NCBI GenBank assembly: GCA_021788365.1 | Contig: JAJYKS010000003.1 | Coordinates: 96,830-160,829, forward strand | From: a bacterium | GTDB lineage: Bacteria > Patescibacteria > Microgenomatia > UBA1400 > UBA12108 | Reading direction: 5' to 3' | Length of the DNA: 64,000 nt | In this document: piece by piece, positions 42,396-49,378 of the stretch | Position numbering within the stretch: position 1 is the first letter of the stretch | Layout of the letters: each line of letters begins with the position of its first letter | Translations under genes and position numbers: made by a program | Notes under the pieces: generated by a model | Seen by the model: the letters and a program-made list of their open reading frames with translations, nothing else | Databases searched by the model: none | What the model was told of the DNA's origin: nothing

Positions 42396-43415
42396 ATGGC
42401 CGATCAGGATGCACAAGATATAACGCAGATGATGGGTGGATCTTCGCCCGCGTCTCAGATTCCTATAAAGAAACCAGGGAAATCCATGAGTTTGTTGTGG
42501 GTCGTTTTAGGCTGTGTCGTTGTGGGGGTGGGACTCGGCGTTGTTGTGTATCAACGGTCGTTAACACCACCTACTGTACCACCCACTGCTTCGTCCGCTC
42601 CAGTTGCGACTCCAACAACGCCTCAGATAAACGCCGTCGACAAAACCATGGAGAGCAATGTCATAACGTTTCCCACTGCCGGTACGGTTAGGATCCTGTA
42701 TGCACAACTGAAAGGGGGAGTGGTTGTCCCTGCCGTTCCAACTCTCATGACGCTTACTACCTCTACGGCTTCGGTTTCAGTAACTACGCCGACGAGTGCC
42801 ACTACCCCCATGGCAATTATTGACACAAGTTTGGTGGTCACGGCCGGGCAGCAAGTGACGATGCATGTCTACAGCGCGAATGATACTTCTCAGCCGGCAA
42901 TAGGGTGGGTACAGCCAAACGCTGATAATACCTGTGGGCGTAATGGATTTGGGCATATTCCAATTGCAAGTCAACTTGCTTGGGCACAGGCTACCGAAGG
43001 CTCACTTCCCTTGGTTTCCACGATGTGCTGGTCGGAATCAAATCCCAACCCTGACAAGGATACCAGTGCTTGGGCTTTCAATCACTACTATATAATTCTG
43101 ACGTACAGTACCAATGCCGCCTCTCCATCGCCGGCTGTTTCGCCGTCGCCTACTGCGTCTCCTACCAATACGCCGACACCGACGCCCACGCCTACCGATA
43201 CTCCGACTCCGACGCCAACCCCAACCGTTACTCCAACTCCGACCGCATCTACGACTACGACAACGGGGACAACCGACACAAGCACGACGCGTGTGGCTAT
43301 GCCCTCGGCTGGCTCGGCGCTACCTGTTGCTGGTGTATTTGAGATTACCGAGGGGACGGTGGGAGCAGGAATACTGCTTGTGTTTGCGGGAATACTCGGG
43401 CTACTACTGCTTTAA
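42396..43415 (+). CDS. Cell-surface protein with Thr-Pro stalk
   Basis: 339 aa. N-terminal helix (LLWVVLGCVVVGVGLGVVV), an outer beta domain (residues 75-220; two Cys), a PTPTPTPTDTPTPTP stalk near 245-290, and a C-terminal helix (GAGILLVFAGILGLLLL). The plan is that of a cell-wall-spanning surface protein held by its ends; no LPxTG motif is present. The domain itself is not recognised. Confidence 0.75.
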   Translation: MADQDAQDITQMMGGSSPASQIPIKKPGKSMSLLWVVLGCVVVGVGLGVVVYQRSLTPPTVPPTASSAPVATPTTPQINAVDKTMESNVITFPTAGTVRILYAQLKGGVVVPAVPTLMTLTTSTASVSVTTPTSATTPMAIIDTSLVVTAGQQVTMHVYSANDTSQPAIGWVQPNADNTCGRNGFGHIPIASQLAWAQATEGSLPLVSTMCWSESNPNPDKDTSAWAFNHYYIILTYSTNAASPSPAVSPSPTASPTNTPTPTPTPTDTPTPTPTPTVTPTPTASTTTTTGTTDTSTTRVAMPSAGSALPVAGVFEITEGTVGAGILLVFAGILGLLLL

Positions 43416-43422
43416 TTCGGTA

Positions 43423-43570
43423 CACCGGTTGATCGGCTAGTCGGCCTCGCCTATGGCGAGTTCAGTCTTTTGGCTGGCCAGTTTGTCAGCGGCGAAAAAT
43501 ACGATTTTCTGATTGACCGATAAACTGGTTTGCTGAGTAGCTGACTTGCCGGCTTTCCGACGTGCCGAAT
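43423..43570. repeat. Degenerate short-repeat array (CAGC/GATAAAC type)
   Basis: Strings such as GGTTGATCGGCTAGTCGG, GGCTGGCCAGTTTGTCAGCG and GACCGATAAACTGGTTTGCTG. The same kind of array lies at 49205-49355 and, in frame, in nrdJ (about 930-985) and recF (about 56310-56365). Confidence 0.65.
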
Positions 43571-43571
43571 A

Positions 43572-44474
43572 TTACAACCCGTACGCGGAAAGGGGAGCGT
43601 TGCCTACGCGAATGCGGGGGAGGGTGTAACGCTGACCCTTGCACTGCCAAGCTCCGTGTGTGGTTGTAAAGGCGATTGAGTAGGAGAGTGAGGCAAGAAC
43701 ATCTTGATCCACCTTGCTTGGGGTGCCGTATGGATAGGCAAAGATTTTGGCAGCGTTCATACTGTGATCGTTTAGCTGTGTATCGGCTGTCGTGATTTCG
43801 TAGGTTTCGATTTTTACATCTCCCCCCGCAGCTTTGTGTGACCAAGTGTGATTGCCGAAGTAAAAAAGGTTGGTAGGTAGCGATTGTAGCTGTCCCCAAG
43901 TAGCATAGGTAGGAGGATTATCGATGAGGCCTGTCGGAACAAAGAGCGTGGCGGATGCTTGGGCTGCTTCGAGAATAGGAGCAGCCTGGCTCACAAAATC
44001 CTGGTACCCATCATCAAAGGTGAGAATTACTGATTTTTTGGCGATAGGGGTGCCATTTTCAAAAAAATCGGCAAGGGCGGTGACTGATACTATCGTGTAA
44101 CCACGGCTTGTGAGGTAGCTGAGATCGGCTTGCAAGTATTCGGGGGTGACGTTGAGGGAAGTGTATTTACCTGCGGTTGCCGCTTCGGTTGTGTTTACAT
44201 GGTGAAACATGAGTACGGGGAGGTAGACACAGGGGCCGTATTTGGCCTGCCTCTCCGCTGGAGAGAGTGTGGGGGTGGGGGTGGGAGAGCCCGCGCTGCT
44301 CGCCAGCGGCGCGGTCGTCGCTTCGCTCCGAGGCTGTGTAGGCGTCGTTTTGGTGGTAACCTGAGAAGGTGTTTTGAGAGAGTGATAGGCAAGCAGTCCG
44401 GCGGCGAAAAAGCACGCTAATGAGATGCCAAGAAGTCGGTGTATTGGGAGTTTTGGTCTAGGAATCGGCGACAT
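43572..44474 (-). CDS. Polysaccharide deacetylase (NodB type), membrane-anchored
   Basis: 300 aa from the ATG at 44474 (MSPIPRPKLPIHRLLGISLA). Membrane helix at residues 11-30, a Thr/Pro/Ala linker, then VLMFHHV, SVILTFDDGYQDF (metal Asp pair) and YFGNHTWSHKAA (H-x3-H). It should remove N- or O-acetyl groups from cell-surface glycans or peptidoglycan. The longer open frame upstream is antisense to the next gene. Confidence 0.88.
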   Translation of the reverse strand: MSPIPRPKLPIHRLLGISLACFFAAGLLAYHSLKTPSQVTTKTTPTQPRSEATTAPLASSAGSPTPTPTLSPAERQAKYGPCVYLPVLMFHHVNTTEAATAGKYTSLNVTPEYLQADLSYLTSRGYTIVSVTALADFFENGTPIAKKSVILTFDDGYQDFVSQAAPILEAAQASATLFVPTGLIDNPPTYATWGQLQSLPTNLFYFGNHTWSHKAAGGDVKIETYEITTADTQLNDHSMNAAKIFAYPYGTPSKVDQDVLASLSYSIAFTTTHGAWQCKGQRYTLPRIRVGNAPLSAYGL

Positions 44475-44538
44475 AGTGAGAAGTATAGCGCATCTTTTTG
44501 CTCTTGACTTTTCGGTAAATATTTGGGTAAATGAAAGT

Positions 44539-45228
44539 ATGGCGAAAGGAAGAGAGAAATTGCTGGCTAGGAAGATGAGGAGGGGTGGGGAGAGTATTAG
44601 AGCGATTGCAAAGAGTCTGGGAGTTTCCAAGGGCTCTGTAAGTTTGTGGTGTCGGGATATTGTTTTGAGTAGAGAACAGGTCTTACGTTTGGTAAAGAGA
44701 GATGTGGCGGGAGGAATGCTGGGAAGGATGAAGGCATGGGAGTGGCATAAACAGGAGAAAAGAGAACGGTATAAGAAGTACCATACTCTTGGGTATGGGG
44801 CTGTTGTGAAGTTGGGTGAGTATGAGCTTTTTTTGACTGGCCTTGCACTATATTGGGCGGAAGGATCGAAGCGTGATGGACGGGTACTGCTTACCAATTC
44901 TGATCCGCAAATGATCCAACTTTATATCAGGTGGTTGAAGGAATGTTTCAAGATTGAACCTAGAGAAATAACTTGTAGGATAACGATAAATGAATTACAT
45001 CGGTCGAGAAAAGAAGAAATCGAAATGTACTGGTCCGGTGTTACAGGAATACCTATAACGCAATTTACTAAAACGACAATGATCCATAGTAAATGGACTA
45101 AGTCGTACGAAAATAGGAAAACTTATTATGGCGTCTTAGCGGTGCATGTGCAGAGGAGTACAAATTTGAGTTACAGGGTGATGGGAAGCATAGATCGCTT
45201 GAGGGAAATAGGGAGTGTAATGATATAA
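44539..45228 (+). CDS. HTH + LAGLIDADG-like protein
   Basis: 229 aa from the ATG at 44539. The HTH is at the start: ESIRAIAKSLGVSKGSVSLWCRDI. The centre FLTGLALYWAEGSKRDGRVLLTNSDPQMIQLYIRWLKE is a LAGLIDADG-like half-domain, as in homing endonucleases and WhiA, and a second helical part follows. It may be a regulator or stand-alone endonuclease; no intron or intein is near. It ends 8 nt before tRNA-Met. Confidence 0.65.
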   Translation: MAKGREKLLARKMRRGGESIRAIAKSLGVSKGSVSLWCRDIVLSREQVLRLVKRDVAGGMLGRMKAWEWHKQEKRERYKKYHTLGYGAVVKLGEYELFLTGLALYWAEGSKRDGRVLLTNSDPQMIQLYIRWLKECFKIEPREITCRITINELHRSRKEEIEMYWSGVTGIPITQFTKTTMIHSKWTKSYENRKTYYGVLAVHVQRSTNLSYRVMGSIDRLREIGSVMI

Positions 45229-45236
45229 TCTTCGGT

Positions 45237-45310
45237 GGCAGGGTAGCTCAGTCGGTTAGAGCGGAGCAATCATAACGCTCAGGTCACGAGTTCGATCCTC
45301 GTCCCTGCTA
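45237..45310 (+). tRNA. tRNA-Met, elongator-type (anticodon CAU)
   Basis: Acceptor GGCAGGG/CCCTGCT with a G1-U72 wobble, D-arm GCTCAGTCGGTTAGAGC, anticodon loop ATCATAA, T-arm ACGAG-TTCGATC-CTCGT, discriminator A. TATAAT at 45224-45229 ends 7 nt upstream. An Ile2 (lysidine) identity is not excluded, but tRNA-Ile(UAU) at 6019 makes it less needed. Confidence 0.88.
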
Positions 45311-45318
45311 CTCGTATT

Positions 45319-45345
45319 AAAAATCCCGCTTTCGCGGGATTTTTC
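45319..45345 (+). terminator. Rho-independent terminator of tRNA-Met
   Basis: AAAAATCCCGC-TTTC-GCGGGATTTTT, 9 nt after the tRNA. A strong GC stem with a T run. Confidence 0.9.
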
Positions 45346-45363
45346 TTGTTGCGGGGCTAGGGT

Positions 45364-45396
45364 GTTTCGGCCCAAGGCCGATCAGCCTGTGGCTGA
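45364..45396 (+). repeat. 33-bp two-hairpin repeat, copy B
   Basis: GTTTCGGCCCAAGGCCG then ATCAGCCTGTGGCTGA. It lies between the terminator and the 3' end of tRNA-fMet, 13 nt from that tRNA. Confidence 0.85.
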
Positions 45397-45409
45397 GAAC
45401 CTACATTTG

Positions 45410-45478
45410 TTGCGGGGCTAGGGGTTGAACCTAGCCTGCGAGATTATGAGCCTCGCGTGCACCGTACACTACCCCGCG
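45410..45478 (-). tRNA. tRNA-fMet, probable initiator (anticodon CAU)
   Basis: 69 nt: acceptor CGCGGGG/CCCCGCA, with the C1-A72 mismatch typical of initiators, anticodon loop CTCATAA, T-arm CTAGG-TTCAACC-CCTAG, discriminator A. The D-arm is short (GTGTACGGTGCAC) and the anticodon stem lacks the usual three consecutive G-C pairs (A29-U41, G30-C40, G31-U39). Confidence 0.8.
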
Positions 45479-45519
45479 CGTTTTAATGAACAGCCAGAGT
45501 ATACCGTTGATCTGGAAGT

Positions 45520-45548
45520 TTGACAAGGGACGGGTGGAGCGGTATATT
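45520..45548 (+). promoter_or_regulatory. Sigma-70-type promoter of the T-box operon
   Basis: TTGACA (45520-45525), 17-nt spacer, TATATT (45543-45548): the best-formed promoter in the window. Confidence 0.8.
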
Positions 45549-45554
45549 TCCCAC

Positions 45555-45900
45555 ACAAGTTAAGAAAAGCGATAAGGTGAGTTTCGGCCAAAGGCCGATC
45601 AGCCTCTGGCTGAGATTGGGGCTTACCAAGCTGATTATGCTACCTCTCAGGGATGTGTAATACGGAGGCGAAACCGTAAATAGACAGCAACGAGTGTCGC
45701 GTATGCGGAGCTCGCAGAGAAAGAGTTTTCTTGCGATCTCCCCGAAAGGGGATTTTTTGTAAGAAAAGAAGCACGGTGGTACCGTCTTTCGCTAAGGCTT
45801 CAGACGGCAGGTCGTCCGAGAGGATGACAAGCAGTTTGATTGAAAGACCCGTGTCTGACTAGTAGTCATAGTGACTAGTGGTTGGGCGCGGGTTTTTGCG
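45555..45900 (+). promoter_or_regulatory. T-box riboswitch leader
   Basis: Supports: the antiterminator core GGTGGTACCG at 45775-45784, preceded by long structured RNA (AAGAAAA at 45562 can pair with TTTTCTT at 45727 to close Stem I; a TCCCC-GAAA-GGGGA Stem III-like hairpin at 45737 is followed by TTTTTT). ACCCG...CGGGTTTTT at 45846-45897 is the terminator. UGGU in the core would pair with the NCCA end of uncharged tRNA. I could not assign the specifier codon with confidence; TrpRS downstream suggests Trp but no UGG sits in the obvious loop. Two repeat-like stretches (45581-45613 and CTTTCGCTAAGGCTTC near 45786) are embedded. Confidence 0.75.
45581..45613 (+). repeat. 33-bp two-hairpin repeat, copy C, inside the T-box leader
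   Basis: GTTTCGGCCAAAGGCCG then ATCAGCCTCTGGCTGA. It occupies the 5' part of the presumed Stem I. Confidence 0.85.
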
Positions 45901-45933
45901 TATTTATTACAAAAACTGCAGAAAGGAGAAAAT

Positions 45934-46005
45934 ATGAAGACTGCAGACAATAAAACATTATTTGATATCTTACCGCGTGTGACGGAGTGTCTTTGGCGGG
46001 GCTGA
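45934..46005 (+). CDS. 5' part of the GNAT gene (zero frame), ends at a +1 frameshift site
   Basis: The ATG at 45934 has an ideal RBS (AAAGGAG, 5-nt spacer) and opens MKTADNKTLFDILPRVTECL, then WRG and TGA at 46003. The GNAT frame at 46019 has no RBS and is open back to 45983. Joining the frames by +1 at 45991-45995 gives a continuous protein (...RVTECL-GGAEKFNGMSEV...). It may be a regulatory peptide, a programmed frameshift or a simple sequence error. Confidence 0.6.
   Translation: MKTADNKTLFDILPRVTECLWRG
45984..45995 (+). promoter_or_regulatory. Candidate programmed +1 frameshift site (GGAG TGT CTT TGG C)
   Basis: GGAG is followed by TGT CTT TGG C. The RF2 (prfB) site of bacteria has an SD-like purine run, three bases, then CTT TGA C. 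Spacing and slip codon agree, and the hungry codon is Trp TGG instead of the TGA stop. Confidence 0.5.
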
Positions 46006-46018
46006 GAAGTTTAATGGG

Positions 46019-46690
46019 ATGAGTGAGGTGCTTATCCCAACGCCGAAGCTGACTTTGGGAAAGGTGCTGGTAGACGCGTTGGTTAAAGGGCTTACCCCAC
46101 TTACCGCATTGGGATTTTTGTACGAGTATGAGGGTACGACTCCAGAAACTCGGGCTGCATTGCGAAAGGACGTGCGAGAGCACATCGTCCCCTCACAACG
46201 TTTACGAGTTGTCTCGGATAGGGAAGGGAAGCCAATCGCTTTTGTTGTATCCGCTTTACACAAAACCAGATATGGAAACTTGTACCAACTCGAAGGAATT
46301 ATTATTCACCCAGATCACCAGGGTAAGGGATTGGGGCGAGCGCTCCTTGCAGACGAGTTTGCAAAGACGAATACCCATCTTTTGGGATTCCAAACTCAAA
46401 ATAGAAAGATGCTTGATCTTGGCGATCAATTAGCCGAGATGGATATCCCCTATGCGCGGGAGTTGGGACCAGTTATCGGAACTCCCCAACCAGAACTCGA
46501 GTATAAAAATGGCGAATACCTGGTAGTACATAGGGGAAGGTACGATGGCCAACCACTGTATGCAGACCTTAATCGTTACCGAGAAAGTGGCATGGAAATA
46601 TCTGGACTTAATTATCTCATGGGCGATGCAGTGGTATTTGTTGGACCATTGCGGCAAACTCGTTCTACGGAAGGGGGTAGGTGTGAATAA
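46019..46690 (+). CDS. GNAT family acetyltransferase (main frame)
   Basis: 223 aa counted from the ATG at 46019; about 251 aa if fused by +1 frameshift to the 45934 start. YQLEGIIIHPDHQGKGLGRALLADEF is the acetyl-CoA-binding motif A of the GNAT fold. The N-terminal 90 residues are helical and the end carries a beta extension. Substrate unknown. GNATs can acetylate small molecules, proteins or aminoacyl-tRNA; the operon (TrpRS, tRNA-binding protein) makes the last worth testing. It overlaps the next gene by 8 nt. Confidence 0.8.
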   Translation: MSEVLIPTPKLTLGKVLVDALVKGLTPLTALGFLYEYEGTTPETRAALRKDVREHIVPSQRLRVVSDREGKPIAFVVSALHKTRYGNLYQLEGIIIHPDHQGKGLGRALLADEFAKTNTHLLGFQTQNRKMLDLGDQLAEMDIPYARELGPVIGTPQPELEYKNGEYLVVHRGRYDGQPLYADLNRYRESGMEISGLNYLMGDAVVFVGPLRQTRSTEGGRCE

Positions 46691-47339
46691 TTATCAATTT
46701 GTGACTGCTGTACACGGGAACGAACCGTTACCAACACTTGCCATAGCTGCAATGGGCGAACCACAAGTTGTGGGGAATCCGGTGGCTTTGGCGAGGGGGA
46801 AGCGGTTTGTGGACTGTGATCTTAACGCGTCGTTTGGTCTTTCGGGGACAGAGTATGAACAAACCCGTGCACGAGAACTGAGAAAACTGCTTAATCGCAA
46901 AAGAAAAGTAGTTGATTTTCACACGTTTTCTTGCGAGTCAGAGCCGTTTGCGATTGTTGTCGACCTTGCTTTGTTGCCACTCGCACGACGTATCGGCGTC
47001 CAGCGTGTCGTTTATATGAGACACAATATCAAGTCTGGGCATGCCCTCATTAATGCGTATCCCGGTGTGTCGGTTGAGGTTGGCAACCATACAGATCCGA
47101 GTAGTTTTTCTCGTACACAAACAGTCGTGCAAAGGCTCAGAGAAGGTAGTGATGAAGTTTCCCTACGAGTATATGAGGTTTATGGGCGGATACGAGAACA
47201 GGGTAACTACAAAAACTTTCAGGAGAAGCACGGACTCGTGCCAGTGCTCTACGGGGAGCGGGCATATCCAGATGGGGGATTCTATGGTTTGGCGGCACGT
47301 GAGATTACCAGTACAATAAAACAAATGGAGGAAATATGA
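46683..47339 (+). CDS. Aspartoacylase/succinylglutamate desuccinylase-like zinc hydrolase
   Basis: 218 aa from the GTG at 46683. TAVHGNEPLP carries the His/Glu zinc ligands of the AstE/AspA family, FVDCDLNASFG the substrate Arg/Asn segment (D-L-N kept), and VDFHTFSCESEPFAIV the DxH ligand. A Glu late in the protein may be the base. It should remove an acyl group from an N-acylated amino acid, possibly the reverse of the upstream GNAT reaction. ATGA overlap with trpS shows coupling. Confidence 0.75.
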   Translation: MNNYQFVTAVHGNEPLPTLAIAAMGEPQVVGNPVALARGKRFVDCDLNASFGLSGTEYEQTRARELRKLLNRKRKVVDFHTFSCESEPFAIVVDLALLPLARRIGVQRVVYMRHNIKSGHALINAYPGVSVEVGNHTDPSSFSRTQTVVQRLREGSDEVSLRVYEVYGRIREQGNYKNFQEKHGLVPVLYGERAYPDGGFYGLAAREITSTIKQMEEI

Positions 47340-48844
47340 ACATATTGCGAGATAAAGTACTAAAAATGCTAGATGACGCTCATGTACAATATGAGCTCAT
47401 TAAGCTGCCGGCGGGGATATCGCTCGACGTTGCAGATCACATGAAGTTTCACGGGCGACCGATGAAGTATGCACTTGCGACCATGATATATGTGACGGAG
47501 AAGGGTATGGTGGCAGCACAGCGACGGGGAGATACAAAAGTCTCGAGCAAGAAGTTGCGAGAAGTACTGGGGGTGAAGCGACTACGGTTGGCTACCCAAG
47601 AGGAATTGGGTAAGTTGGGGCTAACTGCGGGGCTCGTGCCGCCGGTTGCGCTCGATATTCCACTCTATGCGGATAAGAAAATGCTGGAACTCACCGAGAT
47701 ATACACCGGCGCGGCGGATAACGAATACGGAATGAAGACGACTCCGAAGGAATTATTTAAGGTAAGTCACCCTACTATGGGGGACTTTGCTGTCTACGAG
47801 GAAGGAGTTGTACAACAACGAGTTTTACAAGGAATGCGACCGACTGGGAGACTGCACCTAGGAAATTACTTGGGGAGCGCAAAGGGAATGGTACAGCTCC
47901 AGAACGACCCCAACTACGAGACCTACTACATGGTGGCGGACGTGCATGCTATCACCACTCCGTATACGGTAGCGGAGCTTGGCAATAAGCGCCGTGACGT
48001 ACTTATTGACTATCTGTCCGTGGGGCTGGATCCGGAAAAATCGGCGCTTTTCTTCCAGTCGATGGTACCCGAGCACGCCGAACTTTCGTTTTATCTATCG
48101 TCTGTCATGACGGTCGCGCGGATGCAGCACTTGCCCACGTTTAAGGAAAAGGCCAAGCAGTACCCCGAACATGTGACGATGGCACTACTCAACTATCCTA
48201 TACTCATGGCGGCAGACATACTCTTGTATAAGGCTTCAATGGTGCCGGTTGGACTCGACCAGGAGCCGCATATGGAAGTGGCACGCGAAGTTGCTCGCAA
48301 GATGAACGAGCTATACGGCATGGACTTCCCCGAGCCGCAAAGCTTGCAGACTGCAACACGATATGTACCATCGCTTTTGGGTGAGGGGAAGATGAGTAAG
48401 AGCGTGGAAGGGAGCTCGATAGGCTTGACCGATGACCTGGCAACTATTAAAAAGCGTTTAGCCGGCGCGCCAACTGATAGCGGGAAAGGGTATATCAAGA
48501 ACGGAATTTACTTCGCGAAGAATGCAGTAGTTGATGGAACTGGTAACGTTTCTCCTTCAAATGGTGTAAAAAGTTTGTTGGAATTTGTCGAAATTTTTGA
48601 GGGTAAAGAAAAGCGCGATGAGTACGAGAAACAATATGTGGGGAGCGGGATACGGTATGGCGACCTAAAGGCGGAACTGGCGGAGGCCATAGACCGTGAA
48701 CTGGCACCAATACGTGAGCGACGGAACGAGCTAGAGGCAAAGCCGGCATACGTGGACAAAGTCATCAAAGAAGGCGCGGAGCGCGCCAAATTGATTGCGA
48801 GTGCAACGGTCGCGGAAGTTAAGGGGAAGATGGGATTGGGGTGA
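47336..48844 (+). CDS. trpS: Tryptophanyl-tRNA synthetase with N-terminal YbaK/ProX-like deacylase domain
   Basis: 502 aa, about 160 more than usual. Residues 1-155 follow the YbaK/aminoacyl-tRNA deacylase pattern: KYALATMIYVTEKGMVAAQRRGD, SSKKLREVLGVKRLRLATQEEL, GLVPPVALDIPLYADKKML, IYTGAADNEYGMKTTPKEL. Residues 160-502 are TrpRS: GMRPTGRLHLGNYLG (HIGH-type), AADILLYKASMVPVGLDQ, GKMSKS (KMSKS). TrpRS is not known to need editing, so the fusion is notable. It is the third gene of the T-box operon. Confidence 0.88.
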   Translation: MNILRDKVLKMLDDAHVQYELIKLPAGISLDVADHMKFHGRPMKYALATMIYVTEKGMVAAQRRGDTKVSSKKLREVLGVKRLRLATQEELGKLGLTAGLVPPVALDIPLYADKKMLELTEIYTGAADNEYGMKTTPKELFKVSHPTMGDFAVYEEGVVQQRVLQGMRPTGRLHLGNYLGSAKGMVQLQNDPNYETYYMVADVHAITTPYTVAELGNKRRDVLIDYLSVGLDPEKSALFFQSMVPEHAELSFYLSSVMTVARMQHLPTFKEKAKQYPEHVTMALLNYPILMAADILLYKASMVPVGLDQEPHMEVAREVARKMNELYGMDFPEPQSLQTATRYVPSLLGEGKMSKSVEGSSIGLTDDLATIKKRLAGAPTDSGKGYIKNGIYFAKNAVVDGTGNVSPSNGVKSLLEFVEIFEGKEKRDEYEKQYVGSGIRYGDLKAELAEAIDRELAPIRERRNELEAKPAYVDKVIKEGAERAKLIASATVAEVKGKMGLG

Positions 48845-48848
48845 TACA

Positions 48849-49190
48849 ATGCCTAGCGTGAAACCACAGATAGCGTTCCCAGAGTATGACAAAATAGAGG
48901 TGCGGGTTGGTACCATTACCGCCGCCACCGTACCGGAGGGTTCTAACAAGCTCATTCAGTTTACGGTCGACTTTGGTGACGAGACGCGAACAATTTTTAG
49001 CGGGATAAAGGAGTGGTATACACCGGAAGAACTCGTGGGGGTAAAGACCGCGTGGGTCACCAATATCCCGCCGAAGAAAACGCCGTTTGGCGATTCTAAC
49101 GGCATGCTGTTTGCCTGTGACACTGATAGTGGTCAACCATATGTGATTCGACTTCCGGAAAATGTGCCGGTTGGGTCTGTCTTTCATTAA
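48849..49190 (+). CDS. tRNA-binding (EMAP/Trbp111-like) domain protein
   Basis: 113 aa from the ATG at 48849. YDKIEVRVGTITAATVPEGSNKLIQFTVDFGDETRTIFSGIKEWYTPEELVGVK is the OB-fold tRNA-binding domain found in Trbp111, MetRS C-termini and PheT. It starts 4 nt after trpS, so it is the last gene of the operon and may deliver tRNA to the fusion enzyme. Confidence 0.85.
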   Translation: MPSVKPQIAFPEYDKIEVRVGTITAATVPEGSNKLIQFTVDFGDETRTIFSGIKEWYTPEELVGVKTAWVTNIPPKKTPFGDSNGMLFACDTDSGQPYVIRLPENVPVGSVFH

Positions 49191-49204
49191 ATAAGATGTT
49201 TTTA

Positions 49205-49355
49205 GTACGTCAGTAGATCAGCAAGTCGGCATGATCAGTTAGTCGGTCTAACCAGTGGGTCAGAGTACAGAATAACTGATCTTTGCAGATAAACCGATAA
49301 ACTGACAAACCGGTTTACTGATTTGCTGGTCTATGCTGGTGTGCCGATTATCTGA
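49205..49355. repeat. Degenerate short-repeat array (CAG/GATAAAC type)
   Basis: Runs such as AGATCAGCAAGTCGG, GATCAGTTAGTCGG and GATAAACCGATAAACTGAC fill the gap before ftsH. It is the same family as 43423-43570. Confidence 0.65.
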
Positions 49356-49378
49356 TTGTTTCTGGTAGAATAGCGAGT

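Noticed and set aside
44475..44897. 141-residue N-terminal extension of the polysaccharide deacetylase
   Set aside because: It is antisense to the HTH/LAGLIDADG gene, and the internal ATG at 44474 starts a normal membrane-anchor sequence.
45555..45900. Firm assignment of the T-box to tryptophan
   Set aside because: I could not find a UGG codon in the expected specifier loop by eye; only the downstream TrpRS gene suggests it.
46545..46682. Upstream part of the 46545 frame as coding for the aspartoacylase-like protein
   Set aside because: It overlaps the GNAT gene in another frame. The GTG at 46683, followed directly by the NNYQFVTAVHGNEP start, is typical of the family.
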